A stretch of 64,000 nt of DNA from an uncultured bacterium (GCA_938030735.1 CALHIM010000010.1:30812-94811), one strand, 5' to 3'; numbered from the stretch's first letter, positions 6,364 through 16,200 are shown. Numbers and translations: made by a program. The notes: generated by a model from the sequence alone, not told the origin.

Positions 6364-6873
6364 ATGGAAAATCGTGAAGTACTTGAAGTTCTAAAAGATT
6401 TTGGGCGGGTTTATATTGTGGGAAGTTTTGCAATATATAAAGCTCTCTGCATTGATTCTGCTCAAAATAACGATATTGATATTGTGGTAAAAACAAATAT
6501 AGCTGTCTCAAAAATTCGTAAACGGCTTGAAGATCTGGGCGGAACTTTTGTCGAAAATAATAATCACAAAGGCTTTCGAATTAACTATCGCGGACAACTT
6601 TTTGATATTTGGAGAATCAAAGATACGGATGCGATTTTTGAACAAGGCTTTGAACGAAAGTATCATAATATTACAGATCTAATTTCGTCATTCGGTTTCA
6701 ATCTTTACCAGGTTTGTATTTGTGTCGAAGATGGGATGATTCTAGCAACACCTGAATTTCACAAATATTCTCGAACGCAAGAACTTGAACTTATTAATCA
6801 TAATTTATCAAATCCTGAGTATATGATAGATAAAGCTCTTAGGATTAATAAGAACGTTGTTTCCAAAAAGTAA
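6364..6873 (+). CDS. Nucleotidyltransferase-fold protein
   Basis: 169 residues from the ATG at 6364, which follows a perfect GGAGG by seven bases. The N-terminal part fits a polymerase-beta-like nucleotidyltransferase core: VYIVGSFAIYKAL (the G-S motif, residues about 16-28) and NDIDIVV (the D-x-D metal motif, about 37-43). A later carboxylate in GQLFDIWRIKD could be the third metal ligand. The partner and substrate are unknown. No HEPN or antitoxin gene is adjacent. It is a stand-alone plus-strand cassette inserted between nusG and rplK, on the opposite strand to both. Confidence 0.6.
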   Translation: MENREVLEVLKDFGRVYIVGSFAIYKALCIDSAQNNDIDIVVKTNIAVSKIRKRLEDLGGTFVENNNHKGFRINYRGQLFDIWRIKDTDAIFEQGFERKYHNITDLISSFGFNLYQVCICVEDGMILATPEFHKYSRTQELELINHNLSNPEYMIDKALRINKNVVSKK

Positions 6874-6880
6874 TTTTTTT

Positions 6881-6905
6881 CTCGCTGAATTTGGCGAGAT
6901 TTTTA
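6881..6905 (+). terminator. Terminator of the nucleotidyltransferase gene
   Basis: CTCGC (6881-6885) pairs with GCGAG (6894-6898), followed by ATTTTTAA. Confidence 0.75.
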
Positions 6906-6919
6906 ATTTAAATCAAATT

Positions 6920-6945
6920 AAAACGCTCAATTTTGAGCGTTTTTA
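6920..6945 (-). terminator. Terminator of nusG (bidirectional)
   Basis: AACGCTCAA pairs with TTGAGCGTT, with A/T tracts on both sides; it lies 18 bases after the nusG stop. Confidence 0.75.
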
Positions 6946-6962
6946 GCTTTCGAAATTTAAAA

Positions 6963-7505
6963 TTAGATTTTTTCAATTTGAAGAATATCAAGCTCAACTG
7001 GTGTTTCGCGGCCAAACATTGAAACCATCACTTTGATTTTGCCTTTCACGGCGTCAATCTCAGAAACTGCACCTTCGAAACCTTTGAATGGACCATCGAT
7101 AATGTTGATAATTTCACCTTCAGAAAAGTTAATTTCAAACATTGGCTCTTCGGCGCCCATTCGGCGGCGAATATCACGCATTTCTTTTTCAGAAACTGGT
7201 GTTGGTGAATCTGAACCAATAAATCCAGTCACACCTGGTGTGTTTCGAACAACAAACCAAGTCTCCTCAGTTAATTTCATTTCAACCAAAACATAACTTT
7301 GTAGAATTTTTCGTTCAACAACTTTGCGTTTTCCATTCCTAACTTCAATCTGCTTCTCTTTCGGAACAAGCGTGTCGAAGATTTTGTCGGCCATATCTAC
7401 ACCTTCAATTCGTTGGCGAAGATTTTCCGCAACTTTGTCTTCATATCCCGCTAAAGTTGTAACCGCATACCAGTTTCGGGAATCATCATATCGTTTATTT
7501 GCCAT
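6963..7505 (-). CDS. nusG: Transcription termination/antitermination factor NusG
   Basis: 180 residues. The NGN domain begins with NWYAVTTLAGYEDKVAENL and contains SYVLVEMKLTEETWFVVRNT and the GVTGFIG turn. The C-terminal KOW domain contains INIIDGPFKGFEGAVSEID and ends in VELDILQIEKI. It binds RNA polymerase and couples to Rho or to S10. It follows secE by 15 bases in the conserved secE-nusG order, but rplK is no longer contiguous. Confidence 0.95.
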   Translation of the reverse strand: MANKRYDDSRNWYAVTTLAGYEDKVAENLRQRIEGVDMADKIFDTLVPKEKQIEVRNGKRKVVERKILQSYVLVEMKLTEETWFVVRNTPGVTGFIGSDSPTPVSEKEMRDIRRRMGAEEPMFEINFSEGEIINIIDGPFKGFEGAVSEIDAVKGKIKVMVSMFGRETPVELDILQIEKI

Positions 7506-7520
7506 AAATACCTTTCAAAA

Positions 7521-7904
7521 TTACTTAATTAGTGTTTTAAAAATCCAGTTAAACAAGCCGTCTAGCAATAAAATTAATGTTGCAAATCCTACAGAAAATG
7601 CAATTACGGCACTAGTCATTTTCCAAGTTTCTTTGCGAGTTGGCCAGCGAACGAGTTTTAGTTCTTTCCAAGAAGCTACCAAATATTTACCAAGTGCAAC
7701 AAATGGAATTGTAACAAATTTAAACGGTTTCATTAAAATTCGCACAAATTTTGGTGCCGGTTTTTTAGCTTTTTTCTCTGTTTTAATGCCAGCAACTTTT
7801 GCAGCATATTTACTTATTTTTAGCTCTTTCGAAACTTCTTTTTCAGGCTTCGATTTTGCGTTTTTTGCCTTAACGCGAGTTATTTTGGTTTCTTTCTTCG
7901 CCAT
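7521..7904 (-). CDS. secE: Preprotein translocase subunit SecE with long basic N-terminus
   Basis: 127 residues, about twice the size of minimal SecE (around 60). Residues 1-70 are Lys/Ala-rich and probably disordered. The conserved SecE part starts at SWKELKLVRWPTRKE and continues into a single membrane helix (about 98-120). Together with SecY and SecG it forms the translocon. Promoter upstream (TTGCTT, 17 bases, TATACT) and AGGAG ribosome site. Confidence 0.88.
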   Translation of the reverse strand: MAKKETKITRVKAKNAKSKPEKEVSKELKISKYAAKVAGIKTEKKAKKPAPKFVRILMKPFKFVTIPFVALGKYLVASWKELKLVRWPTRKETWKMTSAVIAFSVGFATLILLLDGLFNWIFKTLIK

Positions 7905-7927
7905 CTTTCTCCTATTCCAAAATTAAA

Positions 7928-7942
7928 AAGCCTATTAGGCTT
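7928..7942 (-). promoter_or_regulatory. 5'-end hairpin in the secE leader
   Basis: Minus-strand AAGCCT-AAT-AGGCTT followed by TTTAATTTT. It looks like a terminator but starts only a few bases after the predicted transcription start, too early for termination. An mRNA-stabilising 5' stem is more likely. Confidence 0.5.
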
Positions 7943-7951
7943 GATATGTCA

Positions 7952-7980
7952 AGTATACCATAAAATTTTTAAAAAAGCAA
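7952..7980 (-). promoter_or_regulatory. Promoter of secE-nusG
   Basis: TTGCTT (7975-7980), 17-base spacer, TATACT (7952-7957). Confidence 0.7.
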
Positions 7981-7995
7981 AAAATATGCAAAAAT

Positions 7996-9291
7996 CTATT
8001 CTTTAATTTTTGGGAGTTCAAAAAAGAATTTCGAACCGTGGTTTAATTTGCTTTCGAGTTGAATTTTTGTACCAATTTTTGCCGCCAATTTTGAAGAAAT
8101 ATAAAGTCCTAAGCCTGTGCCGCCAGTTTCTCGCGTTCGCCAATCTTCACTCCTGTAAAACTTTTCGAAAATCCGTTTTTGATCGCTTGAGCTAATTCCA
8201 ATCCCAGTATCTTTAACCTCAAAAATTACACCTTTTTGTGAATTTTTAAAACAAATTTCAATAGAACCTTCGCGCGTATATTTTAAAGCGTTTGTGATAA
8301 AATTTTGTAATAATTCTTCTAAATAAAGTTTACTAGCTTTAACATGATTAAGATTATTGTCAATATTTAAATTGAGGCTTAGGCCTCTTTCGAAAGCTGT
8401 TTTGTGATATTTTTTGAAAAGTGTCTCGGCAAGCTCTTTTGGGTTAATTTCTTCTGCTCCTTCACCGATTCCTCTTTCTGTACGTGAGAGTATTGAAAGA
8501 TCATTCACCATTGTTGCAAGAAAATTATTTTGGCTGTAGGCAGTTTTAGCAGATTTTTCAAGCATCTTAAAAGGTTCTTTTTTATCAATTAGCAGTTTTA
8601 AATTACTCAAAGAACCTTCCAAAATTGCTACTGGTGTACGAAGTTCGTGGCTCACAACACTAATAAATTCATCACGCTCTTCATCGAGTGTTTTTTGCTT
8701 GGTAATATCGCGTAAAATTACCACGAATTTTTTTAAATTAGACCTTGATTTTTTCGAAAAAGATTCTTTAATTTTAATAATTTCAATTTCAATCCGTAGT
8801 GTTTCATCTTCTTTTTGAAGAATTAAATCATTGGTTGAGAAATATGGCTTTCCCGCTTTAAGAATTTCTTGAATTTCGAATTTTTGCGTGTTGATTTTTG
8901 TAAGCTTACAAATTTTCGAAAGGTTTTTGTTTAAAATTTCACCATTTTCGCCTAAAATTTCAAGCGCTGCAGAATTGTATAATTCAATTTTTCCGCGCGA
9001 ATCAATACCTAAAACTGCATCAGTTAAGCTGTTAATGATCGTTAAAATTCTATTTCGCGAATCTTCAGCATTCTTACGGGCTTCAAGCATTTTTTGGCGA
9101 GTTTGTTTTTGGCGAACTCCAAAAATTATAAAAGCTAAATTTAAAGCAAAGAGCGTAAATAATATAACTATAAAATCAATAAAATTTAGCGGATGAGTAA
9201 TAAAAATAATTGCAATCTCAGACAGAAAAATCATTGTGCCGAGCATGAATCTTATTAAGAGCTCATTTTTGCGATTATGAAATTTATCCAT
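7996..9291 (-). CDS. PAS-domain membrane sensor histidine kinase
   Basis: 431 residues. Two membrane helices near the N-terminus (about 12-58) with almost no extracellular loop, then a coiled-coil linker, a PAS domain (about 80-195), and a HisKA domain with phospho-acceptor His in VVSHELRTPVAIL. The HATPase has N box NFITNALKY, G1 DTGIGIS, F box RIFEKFYR and G2 GGTGLGLYIS. The architecture is WalK/PhoR-like, with sensing probably intracellular or in the membrane. No response regulator is adjacent, so it is an orphan kinase here. I chose the ATG at 9291 because TATAAT lies exactly seven bases upstream. Confidence 0.9.
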   Translation of the reverse strand: MDKFHNRKNELLIRFMLGTMIFLSEIAIIFITHPLNFIDFIVILFTLFALNLAFIIFGVRQKQTRQKMLEARKNAEDSRNRILTIINSLTDAVLGIDSRGKIELYNSAALEILGENGEILNKNLSKICKLTKINTQKFEIQEILKAGKPYFSTNDLILQKEDETLRIEIEIIKIKESFSKKSRSNLKKFVVILRDITKQKTLDEERDEFISVVSHELRTPVAILEGSLSNLKLLIDKKEPFKMLEKSAKTAYSQNNFLATMVNDLSILSRTERGIGEGAEEINPKELAETLFKKYHKTAFERGLSLNLNIDNNLNHVKASKLYLEELLQNFITNALKYTREGSIEICFKNSQKGVIFEVKDTGIGISSSDQKRIFEKFYRSEDWRTRETGGTGLGLYISSKLAAKIGTKIQLESKLNHGSKFFFELPKIKE

Positions 9292-9298
9292 AACCATA

Positions 9299-9327
9299 AT
9301 TATACGCTAAAGAAAATGAAAAATCAA
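9299..9327 (-). promoter_or_regulatory. Leaderless-type promoter of the PAS kinase
   Basis: TTGATT (9322-9327), 17-base spacer, TATAAT (9299-9304), seven bases to the ATG. Confidence 0.8.
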
Positions 9328-9331
9328 TTCT

Positions 9332-9365
9332 TAAAACCGCAAGAATAAGGGTAAACTGCGGTTTT
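9332..9365 (-). terminator. Terminator after dnaB
   Basis: Minus-strand AAAACCGC pairs with GCGGTTTT around an 18-base loop, just after the dnaB stop. Confidence 0.7.
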
Positions 9366-9370
9366 AAAAT

Positions 9371-10723
9371 TTATTCACCATGCTTGCGGTCAAGCGACAT
9401 AAAGCGGAGGCGTTCTGGGTGGAAATAGAGCTCAATTGTACCAACTGGGCCATGGCGGTGCTTGGCAAGAATGAGATCGGTGATATTTTCTCGCTCAGTT
9501 TCAGGATTGTAATAAGCCTCACGATAAAGAAACATCACGATGTCTGCATCTTGCTCGATAGAACCAGATTCACGGAGGTCGGCGAGTTGCGGTATTTTGG
9601 GGTCACGGCTCTCAACGGAACGGCTGAGCTGCGAAAGCGCAATTACAGGCACATTTAATTCGCGTGCGAGCAACTTTAAGCCACGCGAAATTTCTGAAAC
9701 CTCTTGAACACGGTTTGCCGAAGATTTTGCTGAGCCGCTTCCCTGCATCAGCTGTAGATAGTCAATGACAATTAAACCAAGCTCGCCATCATGTGCAGCG
9801 CGCCGTGCTTTTGTTCGCATTTCGAGAACACTTACGCCCGGTGTATCATCAATAAAAATCGGAGCTTCAGCCATTTCTCCCATCGCATCAGCTAGCTTTG
9901 CAAAGTCTTCGTCACTCAAATTTCCCGTTCGAATATTCCACGAATCAACTCCGGCGGCATCTGCAAGCATACGGTCAACAAGCTGTTCTTTACTCATCTC
10001 AAGGCTAAAGAAAAGTACTGATTTTTTCTCGATTGTAGCAATATTATAAGCTAAATTTGTTACGAAAGTTGTTTTTCCCATCGCTGGCCGGGCAGCAAGA
10101 ATAATTAGGTCTGAACGCTGCAATCCTGCTGTTTTGTTGTCAAGATCACGATAGCCTGTTCGAATCCCACGAATTGCCCCTTTGTTCTTATAAAGCTCAT
10201 CTAATCTTTCGAAGGAGTCGTTCAGAATATCTTCCATTGAAGATAGATCTTGTTTTAAGCTTGCATCTGAAACGCTGAAAAGTTCGGCTTCACTTTGGCC
10301 TAAAAGTTGCGGAACGGTTAATTCTTCATTAAAAGCTAATTCAGTAATGTCGCCGCCAGCCTTGATTAGCCGCCTTCGAACTGCTGCCTGAGCAACAATT
10401 TCAGCATAGCTTGCTGCGTGTGAAGCTGTTGGAACGTAGTTTGTTAACTCTGCTAAATAACTTGAGCCACCAACTGCGTCAAGCTCTTCCCGTTTTTTAA
10501 GTTCATTCGTAAGCGTTAGAAGATCGACTGGCTGGTGATGCTCATAAAGTCGAATAATCGACGCAAAAATTGTGGCGTGGCGTTTGTCATAGAAATCTGC
10601 CGCTTTCACGATTTCTACAATATCAATTAAAACTTCCTCATCAATCAAAATAGCGCCAATTAAACTCATCTCGGCATCTAAATTCTGTGGCGGAATTTTA
10701 CCGCCGGTTTTCTCGCTACTCAT
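9371..10723 (-). CDS. dnaB: Replicative DNA helicase DnaB
   Basis: 450 residues, full length. The N-terminal domain opens PPQNLDAEMSLIGAILIDEE. The RecA-like domain has Walker A ARPAMGKTTF, FFSLEMSKEQLVDRM, Walker B LIVIDYLQLM, and the DRESGSIEQDADIVMFLYRE-type loop (here LRESGSIEQDAD). It unwinds DNA as a hexamer ahead of Pol III. The ATG at 10723 overlaps the 3' end of dnaX by 8 bases, with GGAG in the dnaX coding region as ribosome site. Last gene of the uvrD-DUF2797-dnaX-dnaB run. Confidence 0.97.
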   Translation of the reverse strand: MSSEKTGGKIPPQNLDAEMSLIGAILIDEEVLIDIVEIVKAADFYDKRHATIFASIIRLYEHHQPVDLLTLTNELKKREELDAVGGSSYLAELTNYVPTASHAASYAEIVAQAAVRRRLIKAGGDITELAFNEELTVPQLLGQSEAELFSVSDASLKQDLSSMEDILNDSFERLDELYKNKGAIRGIRTGYRDLDNKTAGLQRSDLIILAARPAMGKTTFVTNLAYNIATIEKKSVLFFSLEMSKEQLVDRMLADAAGVDSWNIRTGNLSDEDFAKLADAMGEMAEAPIFIDDTPGVSVLEMRTKARRAAHDGELGLIVIDYLQLMQGSGSAKSSANRVQEVSEISRGLKLLARELNVPVIALSQLSRSVESRDPKIPQLADLRESGSIEQDADIVMFLYREAYYNPETERENITDLILAKHRHGPVGTIELYFHPERLRFMSLDRKHGE

Positions 10724-12263
10724 CAATTTTTACCATTTCTCCACCCCCCATTAAATCCTGAACACTTGCAATCGCCGGGTCGCTCGCGGGTTTTGCTGTT
10801 CCAAAAACTTCAATTGCCCAGCCATCTGCGCCAATTTTCTTTAAAGCTTTTCCCATTGAAGATTGGGCTTTTGCTTTTTCGAGCTGTTTTTGGTTAAAAG
10901 GTCTGCCCGTATAAATTTTAATTTTACCATTTTCGAAAATATGGCCAGATTGTTTTAAAATCGTTTGAACTCCCTTATCACCCTCATCAATCGCACTCCA
11001 GAAGTCTGTCCATTTAAATTCTTTCTTTTCGCCCAGATCTTGATTTTTATTGTCATTTTTTGGTTGAACTTCATCTAAACTTTCTGGAATTTCACTTTTC
11101 AAAGATTCATCTTCTTCATCTTTTTGCGGAATTTCTATTTTATCTTCATGATTTTCAGTTTTTGGCGAATTTTCGAAAGTTTCTTTTTGTAAGTTTGGCT
11201 GATTTTCTGATTCACTTTTTGAAATTTCTGCCGTTTTTTGGCTTTCAGCTTTTGACTCTGGAGCTGTTTTTTGCTGAATTTGTTGCGACACATTTTGGTT
11301 TATTGAAAACTGCGGTGTAAAACTCGGCTGAATAAAAATTGAAAGTAGTTCCATTTCAATAAAATTTGACTTTTCCGCTCGTGTTAGCGGCACTAAAAAT
11401 TGCGAAAGATATGGTTTTTCACCAATCTTTTCAGTAATAAAATTTAAAAGCTGGCTGGCAAAATTCTTCAAATCCACGCCAGAACTGCGAACATCTCGCA
11501 CGATTTGCAAAATTTCGTTTGAATTTTGTTTTTCGAAAGCTGAAATTAAAGCATTGATTTGTGCTTTTGGTGCTAATCCAAGAGCTTCTTCAAGTAGATT
11601 TGCTGTAATTTCTTTATTTTTTTCTGCAATGCTTGAAATTTGATCAAGTAGTGAAATACTATCACGAAAACTCCCTTCACCGCGTTCGGCAATAATTTCA
11701 ATCGCTTCTCTGGAAATATTAATTTTTTCATTTTTGGCAATAAATTCTAAATGAGCACAAACGTCTTCTTTTGAAATAAATCGAAAAACAAACCGCTGAG
11801 TTCGGCTGATAATTGTTGCTGGCAATTTGTGGGCATCGGTTGTAGCAAGAATAAAAACGGCGTGTTCTGGTGGTTCTTCAAGGGTTTTGAGAAGTGCATT
11901 AAAAGCAGCTTTCGAAAGCATATGAACTTCATCTATAATGTAAACACGATATTTGGCGGAAAATGGCGCAACTTGCACATTATCTCGAAGCTGGCGAATG
12001 TCATCTACTCCGTTATTGCTAGCGGCATCAATTTCAATAATATCTGGGTGATTGTCTTCTTCAGAATATGGCAGATTATTAATTTCGTGGGCTAAAATTC
12101 GCGCAATAGAAGTTTTACCAACACCGCGTGGGCCAGTAAAAAGGTAAGCATGGGCAATTTTCCCCTGTTTTAAAGCATTTTCAAGCACCGTTGTAATGTG
12201 TTTTTGACCCACAACTTCACTTAATTTCTTACTCCGATATTTGCGATATAATGCTTTACTCAT
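10716..12263 (-). CDS. dnaX: DNA polymerase III subunit gamma/tau, lacking the zinc module
   Basis: 515 residues. AAA+ clamp-loader ATPase with Walker A GPRGVGKTS (residues 44-52), Walker B IIDEVHML, sensor 1 FILATTDAH and the arginine-finger segment SRTQRF. The four-Cys zinc module normally present before the DIIEIDAASNNGVDDIRQL segment is absent: residues 63-73 are a short acidic/Asn stretch without Cys. The C-terminal third is a low-complexity Gln/Lys/Glu-rich linker (about 320-420) followed by a small folded end. Promoter in the end of the DUF2797 gene, with the -10 box seven bases before ATG. Confidence 0.95.
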   Translation of the reverse strand: MSKALYRKYRSKKLSEVVGQKHITTVLENALKQGKIAHAYLFTGPRGVGKTSIARILAHEINNLPYSEEDNHPDIIEIDAASNNGVDDIRQLRDNVQVAPFSAKYRVYIIDEVHMLSKAAFNALLKTLEEPPEHAVFILATTDAHKLPATIISRTQRFVFRFISKEDVCAHLEFIAKNEKINISREAIEIIAERGEGSFRDSISLLDQISSIAEKNKEITANLLEEALGLAPKAQINALISAFEKQNSNEILQIVRDVRSSGVDLKNFASQLLNFITEKIGEKPYLSQFLVPLTRAEKSNFIEMELLSIFIQPSFTPQFSINQNVSQQIQQKTAPESKAESQKTAEISKSESENQPNLQKETFENSPKTENHEDKIEIPQKDEEDESLKSEIPESLDEVQPKNDNKNQDLGEKKEFKWTDFWSAIDEGDKGVQTILKQSGHIFENGKIKIYTGRPFNQKQLEKAKAQSSMGKALKKIGADGWAIEVFGTAKPASDPAIASVQDLMGGGEMVKIDE

Positions 12264-12270
12264 TAGTTCT

Positions 12271-12299
12271 ATTTTATCAGCTTTTTACTTAAAAATCAA
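12271..12299 (-). promoter_or_regulatory. Leaderless-type promoter of dnaX-dnaB
   Basis: TTGATT (12294-12299), 17-base spacer, TAAAAT (12271-12276), seven bases to the dnaX ATG. The -35 box lies inside the end of the upstream coding region. Confidence 0.75.
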
Positions 12300-13224
12300 A
12301 CAGACTAGCCTGTCGCTCTGGCAAATTAAGTTCAATAATTTTTGGTGAAATTCGAATTTTTCGCCCCGTAAATTTTTTAAGTGGTATTGAAATAATTTCA
12401 CCTTGTTGTTTAGCGAGTAAAATATAACCGACTTGAGCTTTTAAAATACCTGAAAAAATCAAAGTTTCACCGTTTTGATTTTGCGGACAATTTTGTATTT
12501 CAAGCATTTTTCCGCTTGGAATTTCTCCATTTTTTGCATAAAATTTATTTAAATCTATTGGATCTTGCTTTTCGAAAACTACTTTTTGGGCGGTTTCTAT
12601 TTTTTTGCGAGCATCAAGAAGCGTCTTTTCTGCTTTCGAAAAAACAAAATCTTGTTCAAGAAGTTTTAATTTTGCATTCGCCTTGACATTTTCACAAAAA
12701 TCTGGCATTTTGGATATTTTCTCTTCATAATTTCGAGCAATATTTGCACTCGAAAATTCACCTAAAATCAACGCGGCTCTCGCCCCTTGTTCAAGCAATC
12801 TTGCAATTCCTCGCCCTGCAAAACTAATTCCAACTTTAATAGTTTCATCTGAAAAATATGCTAAATAAACAAAATGTGGCTGCAAATTTCGCTCAATCTG
12901 TTGTTTTGAAATTTCCCCATCTTTTACATTGTAGAATGCTGGATTAAAGCCGGTTCTCTTTTGGCAATTTTGACATTGTTCATATTTTTTGTCAAGTTCA
13001 TAATTTTCTGGGCAGACAAAATCTTCACCCGTTTCCAAACTATGCCAACCAATACAAAATCGTTTTGAAAGGTTAATTTCTATTGAAATCGGTTCTTCAA
13101 ATTCTGGTGAGAAGCTTAAAATCTCACCAGAATCTAAATCTGCCAACCTCCAACGTGGTTTTTGATTTCTATCAAAATAGACACGGGTTAAAAGATAATC
13201 TTTTTCAAAAAAATCTTTATTCAT
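12289..13224 (-). CDS. DUF2797 family protein with C-terminal clamp-binding-like motif
   Basis: 311 residues. The family (DUF2797) has a Cys-rich N-terminal region, here including RFCIGW, DFVCPEN and CQNCQ (about 56-95), probably one zinc site. A GIY-YIG-like segment follows (HFVYLAYFSDETIKVGIS then GRGIARLLEQGARAA, about 117-150). The protein ends RQASLFDF, which fits the bacterial beta-clamp-binding consensus QxxLF. Its position between a UvrD nuclease and dnaX supports a role in replication or repair. Its ATG overlaps the uvrD stop (TAATG). The biochemical function of the family is not known to me. Confidence 0.75.
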   Translation of the reverse strand: MNKDFFEKDYLLTRVYFDRNQKPRWRLADLDSGEILSFSPEFEEPISIEINLSKRFCIGWHSLETGEDFVCPENYELDKKYEQCQNCQKRTGFNPAFYNVKDGEISKQQIERNLQPHFVYLAYFSDETIKVGISFAGRGIARLLEQGARAALILGEFSSANIARNYEEKISKMPDFCENVKANAKLKLLEQDFVFSKAEKTLLDARKKIETAQKVVFEKQDPIDLNKFYAKNGEIPSGKMLEIQNCPQNQNGETLIFSGILKAQVGYILLAKQQGEIISIPLKKFTGRKIRISPKIIELNLPERQASLFDF

Positions 13225-16200
13225 TAGTTATTTGAATCCTTAAAATCCGTGATTAAATCTGCTTCGAAAGCTCGCGTTCCTTTTATATCTTTCGAATATT
13301 TTTCTTCATCCAGTTCAAAATTAAATGATTTAATTTTTGCCCAAACAGCTTGAATCAGAGTTTTTAGCCGTTCCTCTTCTTCAGGTTTAAAGAACACTTC
13401 AAAATTATAAGTTTTTTCAGTGCGTTTATCTGGCTCAATGAATTCCAAAATTCCCTTTTCAACCGTATAACCCGAAAATTCTGGTGCGTTTTCGATCAAA
13501 ATTTTATAAAAATATAGCTGTTGTGTATATTCGTGAATTTTTGTTGAATTTGTATCAAATTTATTAGCTTTAGTATTAAAAGGAATTGAACCAGTCTTAT
13601 AATCAACGACTGTGATTTTTTTATTTTCGCGGTCTATTCGAATTAGATCAATTTTTCCCGTTAGAACCGCATTTCCAATCGTTACTCCAACACCGCTAAA
13701 GTTTTTCTCAGCTATATTTCCAGGTTTAAACTCGCCTAAATTATTCTCGAAAAAGTTTTCAAAAATTTGATTAAATCTTTCTAAAATTTCTTCTTTGTCT
13801 TTTTCTGAGAGTGGGTATTTCGAAAATCTTTCAATAGCATATTTTTTAATATTGTCAATATTTGGTGTATTGCCAGAATTAATTTCATCTTGAATGTAGT
13901 TAAGGCCTTCATGAACGATATTTCCAAGCGTTAGGGCTGGACCGTAAGCTCCGGGAAAACATAAAATTTTATTTTCGAAAAAGGTTTGAGGGCCTTTATA
14001 TTGGAGGCTTGTATAGGAGTTTAGATCTGTTGGGCTTAATTTGTAGTTTTTGACTCTTGGCTTCAAAAGCTCCCGCATTTCTTCATTTTTGATGGTATAA
14101 AATTCATGCCAGTTTGTTTCAATTTCATCAGCTTCAAGTGATTCTCTTTGGATTCTTGAAACTTCTTGCCATTTTTCAGGTAGAATTTTTGATTTTAAAA
14201 CTCCGTCTTCTTCTCGTTCATCTAAAAATGACAGTGTTTTTTTGGTTTTTCCAGTTAAATCACTGTTGTGGTTTGTAAGATAAAGTTGAGTTTTAGCGCG
14301 CGTCATTGCCACAAACATCAATCGCTTGCGTGTGTCTTCACCCTCATCTTCGATATTTGTAAATTTAAGGTTTGCAGGCATTGTGATATTTTCTCCCCCA
14401 CTACCTTTTCTCGCAGAATTCCAGCTATCTTGATTGAGTGAAATTAGAAAAGTATATTCAAATTCTAAGCCTTTTGCCACGAAGGGCGTCATAACTTGAA
14501 CTGCATTTTCGCTTGTATTGTGCGGATTTGTACTTAAAATTTGAATTTCAAATTCTTCACATAATTCAACATAATTTATTAAAATATCAAGTTTATTATT
14601 TTCTTCGTTCGAAAATTCTCGCAGTTTGTCTCGCAAAATAGTTAAGTTTAAAATTGTATCATAAAATTCTTCGTCAGATTTTTGCGAAATAAAATCTCGA
14701 ATTGGTGATTTTAAACCTTCGCGAATTTCCCTTGAGCCCAAAATATAATCAAAAAGCTCTTCGAAAGTCTTCTCGTGTGAAAATTCGGCTAGCGTAACTA
14801 AAATTTCACCCAAATTTCGAATTTGTTCAACTTCGCTTTTCAATATAGCTTCAATCCAAAAATCACGATCATCTTTGGCTGCCCAACTCATTTTCCAGAT
14901 TTCAACTGCTGGAATTTGCCAAAAATTAAAGCTCAAAACTTCAGGGAAAAGATTCGCCATTTTATCTTCATCTTTATTGCGAATTGCCAAAATTAGCTTC
15001 GAAATCTTAATTAGCTGCGAAATTATTTCATTTTTTAGAATATTTTCACGTTTCTCATAATAAATTGGTATATTTTGGTTTTTTAAATACGGCACAAAAG
15101 CTTGCAGAATCTTGTGCTTTGGCGCGATTACGGCAATTTCTTTTGGTGCAACTCCGTTTTGAATTAAATTCGAAATTTTTTCTGCGACCCAAGAAAATTC
15201 TGCAATTTGACTTTCGAAATTTGTTCGTTCAAGCTGAATTTTTCGGTCGATGAAGTTTCCTTCCGCTGAAATATCTTTCTCAATTTTAATTGGCAAGTTT
15301 TTAGTCAATCGTCCTGAAATCGTATTTGCAACATTTTTTGAAGCAGTTAAAATATCGCCGTGCGAGCGGTAATTTTTAGTTAAGTTGATGACTTTTGTGT
15401 TTTCGCCAAAACGATTGTAAAAATCAATCATGTTCGACTTACTTGCACCTTGAAAAGCCATGATTGCTTGGTCGTCATCGCCCACCGCCAAGACATTTGG
15501 CTTACCCTCCATAACAGGATTATTTGTGAGCAGTTCAATAATTTTCGCCTGCGAATCATTAGTGTCTTGATACTCATCTAATAGCAAATATTGATATTTT
15601 TCTTGAAGCGTGAACCGAAAATCATCGTTATTTTCAAGTGTTTCGATAACTTCCAAAATCATATCATTAAAATCATAAAGCCCACGATTTTTCATTTCAT
15701 TATTGAATTTTTCATAAAAATCAGCAAATTCAAGTAGTTTTTTATTTGCGTAAGTATCGCTGATTTGAAAATTATCTTCGAAATCTTTTAAATCAAGAAA
15801 AGTATTTTTCCAATCTGTTAAAGGTTTTGATTTTCCAGTTTCTTCTGCCTCAAGGTAGGCTTCATTTAATTTTTCGAAATAAAAATACAGATTACTTTTA
15901 AACTTTGTATCGTTTAAGTCTTTTGAGATTGAATTTTCTAAATTATCGCGAATTGCTGAGTAAAACGGCTGAACCTTCGCAAAAGTTCTCCCGTCAACGC
16001 GTAATCCTTTAATGCTCTCGTTAAAAATTTCTTGCTCAGAAATATTTGCCTTCGCAACTTTTCGCAAATCATCTGGCGAAATATAAGCATTTTTCATTTC
16101 TTTTATCGTGGAGGCGATGTTTGAAATAGAGATTTTTTTGAGTTTTGAAGAACTTGGCAATTCGTTTGATATTTTTGTTATAATTTCTTTTGTAACTAAT

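Noticed and set aside
6364..6873. HEPN-MNT toxin-antitoxin pair
   Set aside because: The nucleotidyltransferase fold fits the MNT half, but no HEPN-type gene is adjacent on either strand.
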